In this document: in pieces, positions 5,228 to 12,542 of the stretch
How positions within the stretch are numbered: position 1 is the stretch's first letter
Layout of the letters: every line of letters starts with the position of its first letter
Assembly (NCBI GenBank): GCA_036509255.1
Contig: DATCFY010000222.1
Span: 1-17,097 of the forward strand
Length of the DNA stretch: 17,097 bases
Origin: RYN-230 sp036509255
GTDB lineage: Bacteria > Actinomycetota > Actinomycetes > Streptosporangiales > Streptosporangiaceae
Direction of reading: 5' to 3'
Notes under the pieces: generated by a model
Databases searched by the model: none
What the model was told of the DNA's origin: nothing
The model's input: the letters and a program-made list of their open reading frames with translations, nothing else
Position numbers and translations under genes: made by a program

Positions 5228-8092
5228 CTACTGGTCTGCCACCCGCATCGCCCAGGCCGCCAGCTCGGTCCGGTTGGCCAGCTGGAGCTTCGTCAGGATG
5301 TTCCTGACGTGCCCCTCCACAGTGCGCTCGGACAGCACCAGCCGGCCGGCGATGGCCCGGTTGGTGAGCCCGCGGGAGACCAGGGCGGCTATCTCACGCT
5401 CGCGCGCGGTGAGCGGATCCCCCGCCGAGAGGGCCTGGCGCAGCTCGCTGATCAGCTGCTCGCCGCGCCGGGCCGGGCCGGGCATGTCGAGCCGGCGGGC
5501 TTCCTCGGCGGCCTGCCGGGCGAGCGGCAGCGCCTCGTCATGATCGCCGCGCCCACCCCGGGTGCTCAGCGCCCCGGCCCAGTCCAGCCTGGTGAGAACC
5601 ACGAAGGGGCGGGCGCCAAGCCGGGTGTTCACGGTCAGCGCCGTGGCGTAGTGGTTCAGCGCCTGCTCGGTGCGACCCAGCAGCGCCGCCAGCCGCCCGA
5701 GTGGCCAGTGCAGCGACCCGGACAAGAACACCACACCGGTCCCGGTGGCACCTGAGTCGCCCGTGTGCTTCGCCATCAGGTCGTAGGTCACCTGCGCGGT
5801 CTCGCGATCCCGGAACGCGATGATCAGATCCAGGATCTGGGTGATGACCCCGAGAATCCTGGTGTCGCGGTCGCCGGTACCGGGCAGCGAGCGCAGCGTC
5901 TCGTAGACGGCGCGTGCCTCCTCGGGCCGGCCTAGCGCGTACAGGGCCCGCGCCCGGCCCGCCTGGACGATCGGGATTGGCGGATACGCGGCGGTGACGT
6001 CAAGGAAGTCGGCCGGGAGCTCACTGGCCTCACCACGGACGGCCGCCAGCCAGACCGCGAACGCGTAGGACAGCCCCGCGCCGGACGGATCCTGGAGCCG
6101 GAGCGCGAGCTGATGGGCCGCCCATGAGCGGTCCCTGGCCTCGCCGAGCCGGCCGTCCAGCGCGGCCCGGGACGCCTGCTGGCGGAGCAGGTGCCAGCGC
6201 ACCAGCGGCAGCCGGGTCGCCTCGGCCAGCTGCGCGATCTGAGTGATCTCCAGGTCCACGGCGTCGAGGTTCAGCAGCGCGTAGGCGGCGTCGATGCGCC
6301 AGACCCGGCCCAGCACCGCGGCCAGGGGCTGGCCGGTCAGCGTGGCCAGTTCCACCGCCCGGGTGCCGAGCCGCAGCCGCTCGGCCCGGTGCTCCGGGGC
6401 GGCCAGCGCGGCGGTGCGGGCCCGGATGGCATCGAGTTCGGCGACGGGATCACCGGCCACCTCGGCCGCCGCCATGGCCGCCGCCGATTCGGCCGCGGCC
6501 GCGTGCAGGTCGCCGAGTTCGGCCAGCGCGGCGGCCCGCTGGGCAAGCAGCCGGGCCCGCAGCGCGCCTGGGCACGCCCCGTCCGCCAGCGCCCGGTCAC
6601 AGAGCCCGACCAGCGTCGTGGCGACGGCTGGGTGCCCGACCCCGCGCACCACCAGTGCCGCCGCCGCGACCATGTCCAGCCGGCCGCCCGGCTCGGCGGC
6701 ATCTGCGGCGGCCACCGAGTGCGCGAGGCTGTCCGCGAACCGGCCGGCCCGGTACTCGGCGGTGGCCAGCTCGATCAGCAGCGCGGCCCGTTCCGCGACG
6801 GCAGCCCCGGCACTGTCGGCTGCAGCCAGCGCGATGGCCAGGTACCGGGCGGCGTCCTCGAAGGCCAGCGCGACGGTGGCCGCCTGCGCCGCGGCCGTGG
6901 CCCAGCGGGCCGCCTGCCGCAGCTCGGCCGGACCGGGTGCGGCCCGCAGCAGGTGCGCGGCGACCTCGCCGCCCCGGCCGGGAGCCGGCCCGGCCAGCGG
7001 CCCGAGAGTGGCGGCCGCGCGCTGATGCAGGCCGGCCCGCTGATCCTCCGGGATGCTCGCGTAGATGCCGTCGCGGACCAGGGCGTGGGTAAACCGCCAG
7101 GAACCGGGGTGGCCCAGCAGCGGGCTAACCAGGCCGCGCTGGTCCGCGGCGGCCAGGGCGCGGAGCACCTCCCCGGTCTCCGGGCTGATGGCGGCCACTA
7201 GGGCCGGGTCGAAGGCCTCGCCGAGCACACTGGCTGCGGCCAGCACCGCGGCCGTATCGTCGTCCAGGCCCCGCAGCAGGGACCGGACCAGCCCGCTGAC
7301 CTCGGCACTGCTGCCCACGATCCGGGCGAGCGTGTGCTCGTCCAGCGGGCCGCCTGGCTCGCTGACCAGCAGCCGGGCCAGGGTGGTGACGTACAGCGGG
7401 TTGCCGCCGCTGTGGGCGTCCACGAGCCGGGCCAGCTCCGGGGTCACGGTCACTCCGGCGGCCCGCAGGATTCCGGCCAGCGCGGCCTCGTCCAGCGCCC
7501 CCAGCCGCAGCATGTGCACCACGGGCAGCCGGGCCAGGTCGCCCAGCGCGGCGCGCCACGGGTCGTCCGTGGCCTCCCGGCTCGTGGCCAGCACGAGCAG
7601 CCGCGATACCGGCAGCTCCGCGGCCAGCTCGTGGAGGAGGAACAGCGAGGCCTCGTCGGCCCACTGCAGATCCTCGAGCACGAGCAGCAGGCCGGCCTGG
7701 TCCGCCGCGGTGGTGATCGCGTCGACGGCAGCCGCGGCAGCCCGGTACCTCGCGGCGCTGAGATCGTCCGGGCGGGCACCCTCGGCCGTCACGCCTCTGG
7801 TCAGCTGGCCCCAGGCGTCATCACCGCCGACCGCGCCCAGGATCCGGCGCCACAGCCACAGTGGCGGCGCGCCCTGGTCCTCGACGCCGCGGCCCCACAG
7901 CACGCGGTGCCCGTCCTGGCGGGCCCGGGCGGCCAGTTCCTCCGCCAGCCGCGTCTTGCCGATCCCCGGCGCCCCGGTGACCAGCGCCAGCGCGCCGTGG
8001 CCGGCCAGGGCCGCCGAGCGCCTGCCGAGCAGTTCGGCTAGCTCGTGTTCCCGCCCCGCCAGCCCCCCCGGACCCGGGGCATCACCAGCCAC
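5228..8092 (-). CDS. LuxR-family AAA-type ATPase transcriptional regulator (LAL type)
   Basis: About 954 residues. An N-terminal STAND/AAA-type ATPase module begins with LAGREHEL and has Walker A GAPGIGKT (residues 40-47) and Walker B LLLVLEDLQWAD (about 135-146). A long alanine-rich helical region resembling TPR-type repeats follows. A C-terminal LuxR helix-turn-helix (about 894-954) reads LTAREREIAALVSRGLTNRA...LSERTVEGHVRNIL. LAL regulators usually sense a ligand through the helical region and activate transcription when ATP-bound. The frame is open back to 8434, but that extension overlaps the divergent gene and its ribosome binding site. GTG 8092 places the start just ahead of the conserved GREHEL; GTG 8128 is an alternative, and neither has a good ribosome binding site. 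The divergent pair starting at 8228 is the natural candidate target. Confidence 0.9.
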   Translation of the reverse strand: MAGDAPGPGGLAGREHELAELLGRRSAALAGHGALALVTGAPGIGKTRLAEELAARARQDGHRVLWGRGVEDQGAPPLWLWRRILGAVGGDDAWGQLTRGVTAEGARPDDLSAARYRAAAAAVDAITTAADQAGLLLVLEDLQWADEASLFLLHELAAELPVSRLLVLATSREATDDPWRAALGDLARLPVVHMLRLGALDEAALAGILRAAGVTVTPELARLVDAHSGGNPLYVTTLARLLVSEPGGPLDEHTLARIVGSSAEVSGLVRSLLRGLDDDTAAVLAAASVLGEAFDPALVAAISPETGEVLRALAAADQRGLVSPLLGHPGSWRFTHALVRDGIYASIPEDQRAGLHQRAAATLGPLAGPAPGRGGEVAAHLLRAAPGPAELRQAARWATAAAQAATVALAFEDAARYLAIALAAADSAGAAVAERAALLIELATAEYRAGRFADSLAHSVAAADAAEPGGRLDMVAAAALVVRGVGHPAVATTLVGLCDRALADGACPGALRARLLAQRAAALAELGDLHAAAAESAAAMAAAEVAGDPVAELDAIRARTAALAAPEHRAERLRLGTRAVELATLTGQPLAAVLGRVWRIDAAYALLNLDAVDLEITQIAQLAEATRLPLVRWHLLRQQASRAALDGRLGEARDRSWAAHQLALRLQDPSGAGLSYAFAVWLAAVRGEASELPADFLDVTAAYPPIPIVQAGRARALYALGRPEEARAVYETLRSLPGTGDRDTRILGVITQILDLIIAFRDRETAQVTYDLMAKHTGDSGATGTGVVFLSGSLHWPLGRLAALLGRTEQALNHYATALTVNTRLGARPFVVLTRLDWAGALSTRGGRGDHDEALPLARQAAEEARRLDMPGPARRGEQLISELRQALSAGDPLTAREREIAALVSRGLTNRAIAGRLVLSERTVEGHVRNILTKLQLANRTELAAWAMRVADQ

Positions 8093-8213
8093 AGGATGAC
8101 TATGCCCTGGCCGGCCGAGCCCGTCCACCGGGAAAGCAGGTGGCGGACCAGGTAGTTCCACGCATGCGCGCGCCGGGCCGCCGGCCGGACAGTGGCTTAA
8201 CCAGATTCCGCTC

Positions 8214-8221
8214 GGAAGGAG
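8214..8221 (+). promoter_or_regulatory. Ribosome binding site for the 178-residue protein
   Basis: GGAAGGAG ends six bases before ATG 8228. It supports this start and argues against the minus-strand LAL gene extending through the region. Confidence 0.75.
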
Positions 8222-8227
8222 CCAGCC

Positions 8228-8764
8228 ATGTACGCCCAGATCGACCACCTGACCAGCGAGCAAAGCCCGGAGCCAGCTCGTCTGCCCGCCGGGCAGCCCG
8301 GCTTCATCGCGGTCCGGGAACTCGACGGGCCCGCCGCCACCCGTATCACCTTGTCCGACACCAGGCCGGGCCCGGACAGCTATCAGGTCATGTTCGCCAA
8401 GCGGGGGACGTCCGCGGCGGAGGCGCCGAGCCACGCCCGGGTGCTGTACTTCGACGGCCCGCGGGCGCCAGAGCAGGCGGACGCGGAGGAGTTCGCCGGG
8501 CAGCAGCGCATCTGGCCCGCCATCCGGGACCTGAGCGGGCTGGTGGGTATCTGGGTGCTGCGCGGGCCGCAGTCCGCCACCGTAGTCTGCACCCTCGCCA
8601 CGTCAGCAGCCGCACTGGATGCGATCACCCACGCGGTCATGGCCAGCGAGCTGCTGCCCGGCGAGGACGTGGCGCTGCTGCCGGGGCCCGATCGCATCGA
8701 GACCCTGGCGGTCACGGCATATGAGCTCGGCGCCGCCCTGCCGGCCAGCACGGCGGGGCGCTGA
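8228..8764 (+). CDS. Conserved hypothetical protein, possibly a dimeric alpha/beta-barrel fold
   Basis: A 178-residue soluble protein with no signal peptide or membrane segment. The centre (about residues 65-135) alternates predicted strands and helices: HARVLYFDG, then ADAEEFAGQQRIWPAIRDL, then GLVGIWVLRG, then ATVVCTLATS. This resembles the ferredoxin-like dimeric alpha/beta-barrel fold of antibiotic-biosynthesis-monooxygenase-type proteins, but I see no catalytic residues that would assign a reaction. The start ATG 8228 has a good ribosome binding site. The stop TGA (8762-8764) is followed after one base by ATG 8766 of the YceI-like gene, so the two form an operon. The gene is divergent from the LAL regulator, about 135 bases away, which suggests regulation by it. 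The function is unknown. Confidence 0.8.
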   Translation: MYAQIDHLTSEQSPEPARLPAGQPGFIAVRELDGPAATRITLSDTRPGPDSYQVMFAKRGTSAAEAPSHARVLYFDGPRAPEQADAEEFAGQQRIWPAIRDLSGLVGIWVLRGPQSATVVCTLATSAAALDAITHAVMASELLPGEDVALLPGPDRIETLAVTAYELGAALPASTAGR

Positions 8765-8765
8765 G

Positions 8766-9315
8766 ATGACGAACCCCGTCGCCACCGCGGTCTCACCATC
8801 CGCCCAGCCAGGTTGCTGGGCGGCCAGGCCGGCCGACTGCACCGCCGCCTTCACGGTCCGGAACCTCGGGCTGCGCACCGTCACCGGGAAGATTCCGGTC
8901 ACCGTGGCCGAGCTCACCGTGGGCCCTGGCGGGCACCCGGCCCGCCTCCACGCGGAACTCGACGTCCGTGGCATGGACACCGGCTCCCGGCGACGGGACC
9001 GGGACCTGCGCCGGCCGCGGTTCCTGGGGCCGGCCAGTGGCCGGTCATGACGTTCACCGCCGATGACATCCGGCCGCATGGCGACGGCTGGACGGTCCAT
9101 GGGACCCTCGCCGTCAAGGACACATCGTGCCCGGTCCAGCTCGACGTGGCCGCTCCCCGGGTGGCCCTGTCTGCGGCCGCAGGCCCTGTGCAGCTGCGCG
9201 CCGCGGCCCAGTTCGACCGCCGGGCGGCGGGTGTGACCCGCTGGGCCCCGCCTTCCTCATCGGTCACCTCATCACCGTGACCCTGACCATCCGGCTTCAG
9301 CCACCGCAGGCCTGA
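8766..9315 (+). pseudogene. YceI-family lipid-binding-like protein, two frameshifts
   Basis: The YceI pattern is readable only across three frames. Frame one, from ATG 8766, gives CTAAFTVRNLGLRTVTGKIP and then LHAELDVRGMDTGSRRRDRD and RRPRFLG. After the GGGG run at 9026-9029 the second frame gives GAGQWPVMTFTADDI, then GWTVHGTLAVKDTSCPVQLDV. Near 9247-9250 (in CCCCG) the third frame gives AFLIGHLITVTLTIRLQ up to TGA 9313-9315. Each switch is explained by one lost G or C; without repair translation ends at 9050. YceI proteins form a beta-barrel that binds isoprenoid-like lipids; many are secreted, but no signal peptide is evident here, as in many actinobacterial members. It sits one base after the 178-residue gene. 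Sequencing error and true decay cannot be separated here. Confidence 0.8.
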
Positions 9316-9348
9316 GCCGGGCTGGCCCGGGACTCCGGCAGACAGGAA

Positions 9349-9386
9349 GGCGCCCCTGGTCCCGGGGGGAGGGATCCAGGGGCGCC
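9349..9386 (+). terminator. Hairpin terminator after the YceI-like gene
   Basis: GGCGCCCCTGG (9349-9359) pairs perfectly with CCAGGGGCGCC (9376-9386). The adjacent TCCC and GGGA can add four more pairs across a one-base bulge. It lies 33 bases after the last YceI stop and before the oppositely oriented Fur remnant ends, so it could stop transcription from both sides. Confidence 0.7.
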
Positions 9387-9462
9387 ATGGCCTAAAAGAG
9401 CGGGCGTCAGCGCTGCGGGCTCGGTAGCCGAGCGCGGCGCTACACGAGACGGATTCGTGCCC

Positions 9463-9682
9463 TCACGCCCGGGCGCGGCCCTGGCACGCGGGGCAGAGTC
9501 CCCAGAAGGTGACCTCCGCGTCCTCGACCTCGAAACCCGTGGCGGCCACGGGGTCCAGGCATGGGACGTGCCCGGGTACCCAGTCCGCGTCGGCGACCGT
9601 GCCGCAGTTCCGGCAGACGAGGTGAGGATGATGATGGCCGATCGGCGGGCACGCGGCACGGACGCGGTCAAGCATCGGTCAT
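9463..9682 (-). pseudogene. Fur-family regulator remnant lacking the DNA-binding domain
   Basis: The readable part, from ATG 9675, matches the C-terminal metal-binding and dimerisation half of Fur/CatR-type repressors: HHHPHLVCRNCGTVADADWVPGHVPCLD, then ATGFEVEDAEVTFWGLCPACQ. It has both CxxC zinc motifs (CRNC and CPAC) and the His cluster. The N-terminal winged helix of about 80 residues is missing, and in-frame TGA (9681-9679) lies just upstream. A separate ATG 9682 in another frame reads M-T-D-A-stop, so it looks as if the original start survives and an internal deletion with frame change removed the DNA-binding domain. The product could not bind DNA as a normal Fur protein; at most it could form inactive heterodimers. 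No catalase or peroxidase gene, the usual neighbour, is present. Confidence 0.75.
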
Positions 9683-9709
9683 GCGGCCGACGTTACGCCC
9701 GAAGAGATG

Positions 9710-9722
9710 AACTTTTCAAGTT
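9710..9722. promoter_or_regulatory. Palindromic AT-rich site upstream of the Fur remnant
   Basis: AACTT-TTC-AAGTT is a perfect 5-3-5 inverted repeat in a patch far more AT-rich than its surroundings, followed at once by TTAACGATTGG. Its place just upstream of a fur-type start suggests a surviving operator for autoregulation by a Fur-family protein. I do not match it confidently to a published consensus. Confidence 0.45.
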
Positions 9723-9768
9723 AACGATTGGTTCGTCATAACGGGGCCCTCGCGGCCGGGACCGGGGA

Positions 9769-9804
9769 CCCGCCCTGGTCAGGCAAGCGCCTGACCAGGG
9801 CGGG
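9769..9804. terminator. 16-bp perfect hairpin downstream of the glycosyltransferase gene
   Basis: CCCGCCCTGGTCAGGC (9769-9784) and GCCTGACCAGGGCGGG (9789-9804) are exact inverted repeats around the loop AAGC. This is the strongest stem-loop in the window. It lies about 160 bases past the minus-strand glycosyltransferase stop and upstream of the Fur remnant, so it most likely ends the ABC / small gene / glycosyltransferase transcript. No U-tract follows. The rest of 9683-9966 has no gene that I can support. Confidence 0.7.
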
Positions 9805-9966
9805 CTTGATGAGCCGGTCCCCCGTATCATCTTTGGGTCCCCCACAGACATGATCGCATGCCCGTCCAGCGCACCCCCCGCGGGGGCACGGCGAGTCGGC
9901 TGCTGATTCGTGACCGTTGCGCTATTTCGCGATAAGCCGGGCTCCCGTGGGCTCGTCCCCGTGGAT

Positions 9967-11259
9967 TCACCGTGGCCCGGCGGCGGCCTCGATCACGTCG
10001 GCGGCACGGCGCAGGCCCTGGCGGCCCTGGATTATGGCGGCCGCGCGTTCCAGCCGGCCCCGCATCGCCGTGTCCCCGAGCAGCCGGGCCAGCGCGCCGT
10101 GCAGCTGCCCGTCGGTAAAGCGGTACGTGTCCAGCCGGACCCCGAGCCCGAGCTCGTCGATCCGCTGCGCGTTGTCGTGCTGGTCCCAGAACAGCGGCAG
10201 CACGATCATGGGCTTGCCGAAGTGCAGGCACTCGGTGGTGGTGTTGTTGCCACCGTGCGTGATGACCAGGTCGGCGTCCGGGATGACCGAGGTCTGCGGC
10301 AGGAACTCCGCGCCGTGCATGTTGGGGGCCAGCTCCAGCTCGGCATGCAGCGGACCCTTGGACACGATGTAGCGGTGCGGGGTGGCGGCGAGGCAGTCGA
10401 TGATCCGGCGCATCAGGGCCACGTCGGCCGACCCTAGCGAGCCAAGCGAGAAGTAGATGAGCGCACCGTCACCGGAGGCCAGCGGCTCGGGCAGGAGGAA
10501 CGGAGCATCGGTCTCGCGGACCGAGGAATCCAGCCGGTGCCAGCCCGGCCCGAGCGGCCGGGACCGCGGGTAATCGGCCAGCTCCGGGTAGACGTACAGG
10601 TTGACCTGCCCAGGGTGGACGAATTGCAGGTCCGGCAGGGGCGGCGCGCCCTGCCCGGTGACCCAGTCGCCGAACTCCGTCCACATGGCCCGGTGCACCC
10701 GGTCGTACTCGGCCCGGAACGCCAGCCACTGGGCCTGGTCCCCAGCCGGGTAACCGGAGAACGCGGGGGGCAGCGCCGGGTCGGGGATCTCCAGCGGGTT
10801 GCAGGAAACGATCCTGACGAAGGGAACGCCGGCGGTCAGCAGCGCGGGGAAGCAGATCACGTTGTCTTCGACGATCACATCCGGGCGGGTGCGCGCCACG
10901 ATCTCGGCCAGCTGCTCCTGGCAGTACTGCGCGCCGCTGATCAGTTCCGCCCAGACCGGCTTGATCCAGGTGTCCAGCTGCTCAATGGTGGGCTTGCGGA
11001 ATTCCGGCGCGGTGCTGGCGATGAACTCCTTCCAGAACGCCCCGGCGTCCGGCTCGCCCGGCTCGCGGGCGGGCGGGGACAGGTCGACCAGATCCTCCTC
11101 GAAGCCCAGCGGCTCCAGCCGGCCCTTCCACGAGGCTTCGGCCGCGAACACCACGCGGTGCCCGCGGCGGCGCAGCACATCACCCATGCCAATGCAGTTG
11201 TTCGTCGGCCCGTACGCGCTTTCCGGCATGAACAGGACGGTCAGTGGCCTGCGGGGCAT
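9967..11259 (-). CDS. Family-1 (UGT/MGT-type) glycosyltransferase
   Basis: A 430-residue GT-B protein of normal length for family 1, which transfers a sugar from a nucleotide sugar to a small lipophilic acceptor. The N-terminal acceptor half begins RRPLTVLFMPESAYGPTNNCIGMGDVLRRRGHRV, a Rossmann-type start. The C-terminal donor half has YFSLGSLG and the family signature LVITHGGNNTTTECLHFGKP followed by MIVLPLFWDQHDNAQRI (about residues 330-370), with the donor-contacting HGG and the D-Q pair. The start is ATG 11259, with GAGGGAG six to twelve bases upstream. The open frame continues further, but the extension looks like antisense of the neighbouring small gene. It lies 31 bases after the 90-residue gene and is probably co-transcribed. 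Sugar and acceptor are unknown; no macrolide or other biosynthetic genes are nearby. Confidence 0.92.
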   Translation of the reverse strand: MPRRPLTVLFMPESAYGPTNNCIGMGDVLRRRGHRVVFAAEASWKGRLEPLGFEEDLVDLSPPAREPGEPDAGAFWKEFIASTAPEFRKPTIEQLDTWIKPVWAELISGAQYCQEQLAEIVARTRPDVIVEDNVICFPALLTAGVPFVRIVSCNPLEIPDPALPPAFSGYPAGDQAQWLAFRAEYDRVHRAMWTEFGDWVTGQGAPPLPDLQFVHPGQVNLYVYPELADYPRSRPLGPGWHRLDSSVRETDAPFLLPEPLASGDGALIYFSLGSLGSADVALMRRIIDCLAATPHRYIVSKGPLHAELELAPNMHGAEFLPQTSVIPDADLVITHGGNNTTTECLHFGKPMIVLPLFWDQHDNAQRIDELGLGVRLDTYRFTDGQLHGALARLLGDTAMRGRLERAAAIIQGRQGLRRAADVIEAAAGPR

Positions 11260-11290
11260 ACCTGCTCCCTCGGGAACGACGATGGGCCGG

Positions 11291-11563
11291 TCAGGACAGT
11301 ATGTCCGGACCTGCCCCCCCGGAGACGGTATCCCGGCCAGGCGCGCCCCGGTCCGCCGCGGGGTGCTCCACCAGGGCGAGCACCCGGTTGGCCATGAAGC
11401 GCGCGGTGCGCACCACCGTGCCGCCCCGGGTGACCTCCATGACCTCCACGATGCCGCGCCCGGTGACCACCTCAACCCGGCGGCCGGCCCGGGTGGCGGT
11501 CACCTCATAGGTGCGGGAGGTCCCGCCGGCGTCGATCACGATCTCGACCCGGTCCCCCTTCAC
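11291..11563 (-). CDS. Small conserved-looking hypothetical protein, 90 residues
   Basis: Starting at GTG 11563, with AGGTGG (complement of 11571-11576) seven bases upstream, this gives a compact, mostly beta-strand protein. Its core reads KGDRVEIVIDAGGTSRTYEV, then RRVEVVTGRGIVEVMEVTR, VVRTARFMANRVLALVEHP and a disordered Asp/Gly-rich tail. It has no signal peptide or membrane segment. I do not recognise the family. A longer frame extends to 11713, but that part is low-complexity, overlaps the ABC gene and is unlikely to be translated. It lies between an ABC ATPase gene (83 bases upstream) and the glycosyltransferase (31 bases downstream), all on the minus strand, so a shared transcript is plausible. 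Confidence 0.65.
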   Translation of the reverse strand: MKGDRVEIVIDAGGTSRTYEVTATRAGRRVEVVTGRGIVEVMEVTRGGTVVRTARFMANRVLALVEHPAADRGAPGRDTVSGGAGPDILS

Positions 11564-11646
11564 GGCGTGACCACCTGGGCGCGCATGCCAGTTTTGTACC
11601 CCCCGCACCCCCAGCCGACTCCCGCTCGCCAGCCTCCTGGCCCGGG

Positions 11647-12435
11647 TCAGCGGACGGCGCGCGCCGCCCAGCGGGCCCCGTGCCGCTCGACCACCAGCGG
11701 GAGGCCGAAGCACTTGGACAGGTTCGTCTCGGTGAGCACATCCGAGACGGGCCCCGCGGCCAGCACTGAGCCCCGGCGGAGCAGCATCACGTGGGTGAAA
11801 TCCTCCGGCACTTCCTCGACGTGGTGGGTGACCATCGCCATCGTGGGGGCCAGCGGGTCACGGGCCAGCATCGCGATCCGCCGCAGCAGGTCCTCCCGGC
11901 CGCCGAGGTCCAGCCCGGCGGCCGGCTCGTCCAGCAGGAGCAGCTCGGGGTCGGGCATCAGCGCCCGGGCGATCTGCACCCGCTTGCGCTCGCCCTCGGA
12001 CAGGGTGGTGAACCGGCGCCTGATGAGGTGAGCGCAGCCGAGCGCGTCCAGGAGCTCGACGGCGCGGGTCACGTCGGAGGACTCGTAGTCCTCCTTCCAC
12101 CGGCCCACGATCGCGTAGGAAGCGGTCAGGACCAGGTCGATCACTTTCTCGGCCGGCGGGACCCGGTCCGCGAGGGAGGCGCTGGCCAGCCCGATCCGCG
12201 GCCGAAGCTCGAAGACGTCGGTCTCGCCGAGCCGGCTGCCCAGGATCTCGGCACTGCCCTCGGAGGGGAACAACTGGCAGGCGACGACCTGCAGCAGCGT
12301 GGTCTTGCCGGCCCCGTTCGGGCCGATGACGACCCACCGCTCATCGTCGTGGACGGTCCAGTCCAGGTCACGCAGCAGCATGGACCCGCCGCGCCGGACG
12401 CCGACCCCGCGCAGCCGCACCACCTCGTCGGACAT
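11647..12435 (-). CDS. ABC transporter ATP-binding protein (Rv3041c-like)
   Basis: A 262-residue nucleotide-binding subunit with all ABC elements: Walker A GPNGAGKT (38-45), signature LSEGE (145-149), Walker B LLLLDEP (165-171) and an H-loop His (THH, 204-205). No membrane partner is encoded in the window, so its role in transport is open. The signature Gln-bearing LSGGQ is replaced by LSEGE followed by RKR, as seen in some orphan ATPases. ATG 12435 has GGAGGGA five bases upstream. It is divergent from serB with a 107-base gap. In Mycobacterium tuberculosis the ABC ATPase Rv3041c adjoins serB2 (Rv3042c), so the neighbourhood is conserved even though orientation differs. Family is certain, function is not. 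Confidence 0.92.
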   Translation of the reverse strand: MSDEVVRLRGVGVRRGGSMLLRDLDWTVHDDERWVVIGPNGAGKTTLLQVVACQLFPSEGSAEILGSRLGETDVFELRPRIGLASASLADRVPPAEKVIDLVLTASYAIVGRWKEDYESSDVTRAVELLDALGCAHLIRRRFTTLSEGERKRVQIARALMPDPELLLLDEPAAGLDLGGREDLLRRIAMLARDPLAPTMAMVTHHVEEVPEDFTHVMLLRRGSVLAAGPVSDVLTETNLSKCFGLPLVVERHGARWAARAVR

Positions 12436-12452
12436 CCAGCTCCCTCCACCGC

Positions 12453-12474
12453 CACACGTGTGAGTCTGAACTTA
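12453..12474 (-). promoter_or_regulatory. Probable ABC-gene -10 region and 10-bp palindrome
   Basis: Read on the minus strand, TAAGTT (12474-12469) fits the actinobacterial TAnnnT -10 pattern. Between it and the ribosome binding site lies CACACGTGTG (12453-12462), a perfect 10-bp palindrome in the expected start-of-transcript region. That is a natural place for a repressor. Seen by eye; no factor is assigned. Confidence 0.4.
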
Positions 12475-12527
12475 CGTCATGCCGGGCCGGGCAGCCCAAC
12501 CGTGCGCACCCGCCACTCCGCCCCGGG

Positions 12528-12533
12528 TAGCGT
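12528..12533 (+). promoter_or_regulatory. serB -10 element, probable leaderless transcript
   Basis: TAGCGT fits TAnnnT and ends nine bases before ATG 12543. Transcription would start on or within a base or two of the ATG. No purine-rich ribosome binding site is visible before this start. Both points fit a leaderless mRNA, common in actinobacteria. Confidence 0.5.
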
Positions 12534-12542
12534 GGGGCACCG

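Noticed and set aside
8093..8434. Upstream extension of the LAL regulator
   Set aside because: Overlaps the divergent gene and its good ribosome binding site; the added residues are low-complexity and lie before the usual family start.
3805..9731. Shared 10-mer TAACGATTGG at 3805 and 9722
   Set aside because: Unusual for such GC-rich DNA and near two broken genes, but too short and in different surroundings; no longer match or inverted-repeat ends that would mark a mobile element.
9910..10437. Plus-strand open frame at the end of the glycosyltransferase gene
   Set aside because: It is antisense to the well-conserved donor-binding half, has no domain and no convincing ribosome binding site.
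11260..11475. N-terminal extension of the glycosyltransferase frame
   Set aside because: ATG 11259 has a good ribosome binding site and begins right before the Rossmann strand; the extension overlaps the 90-residue gene.
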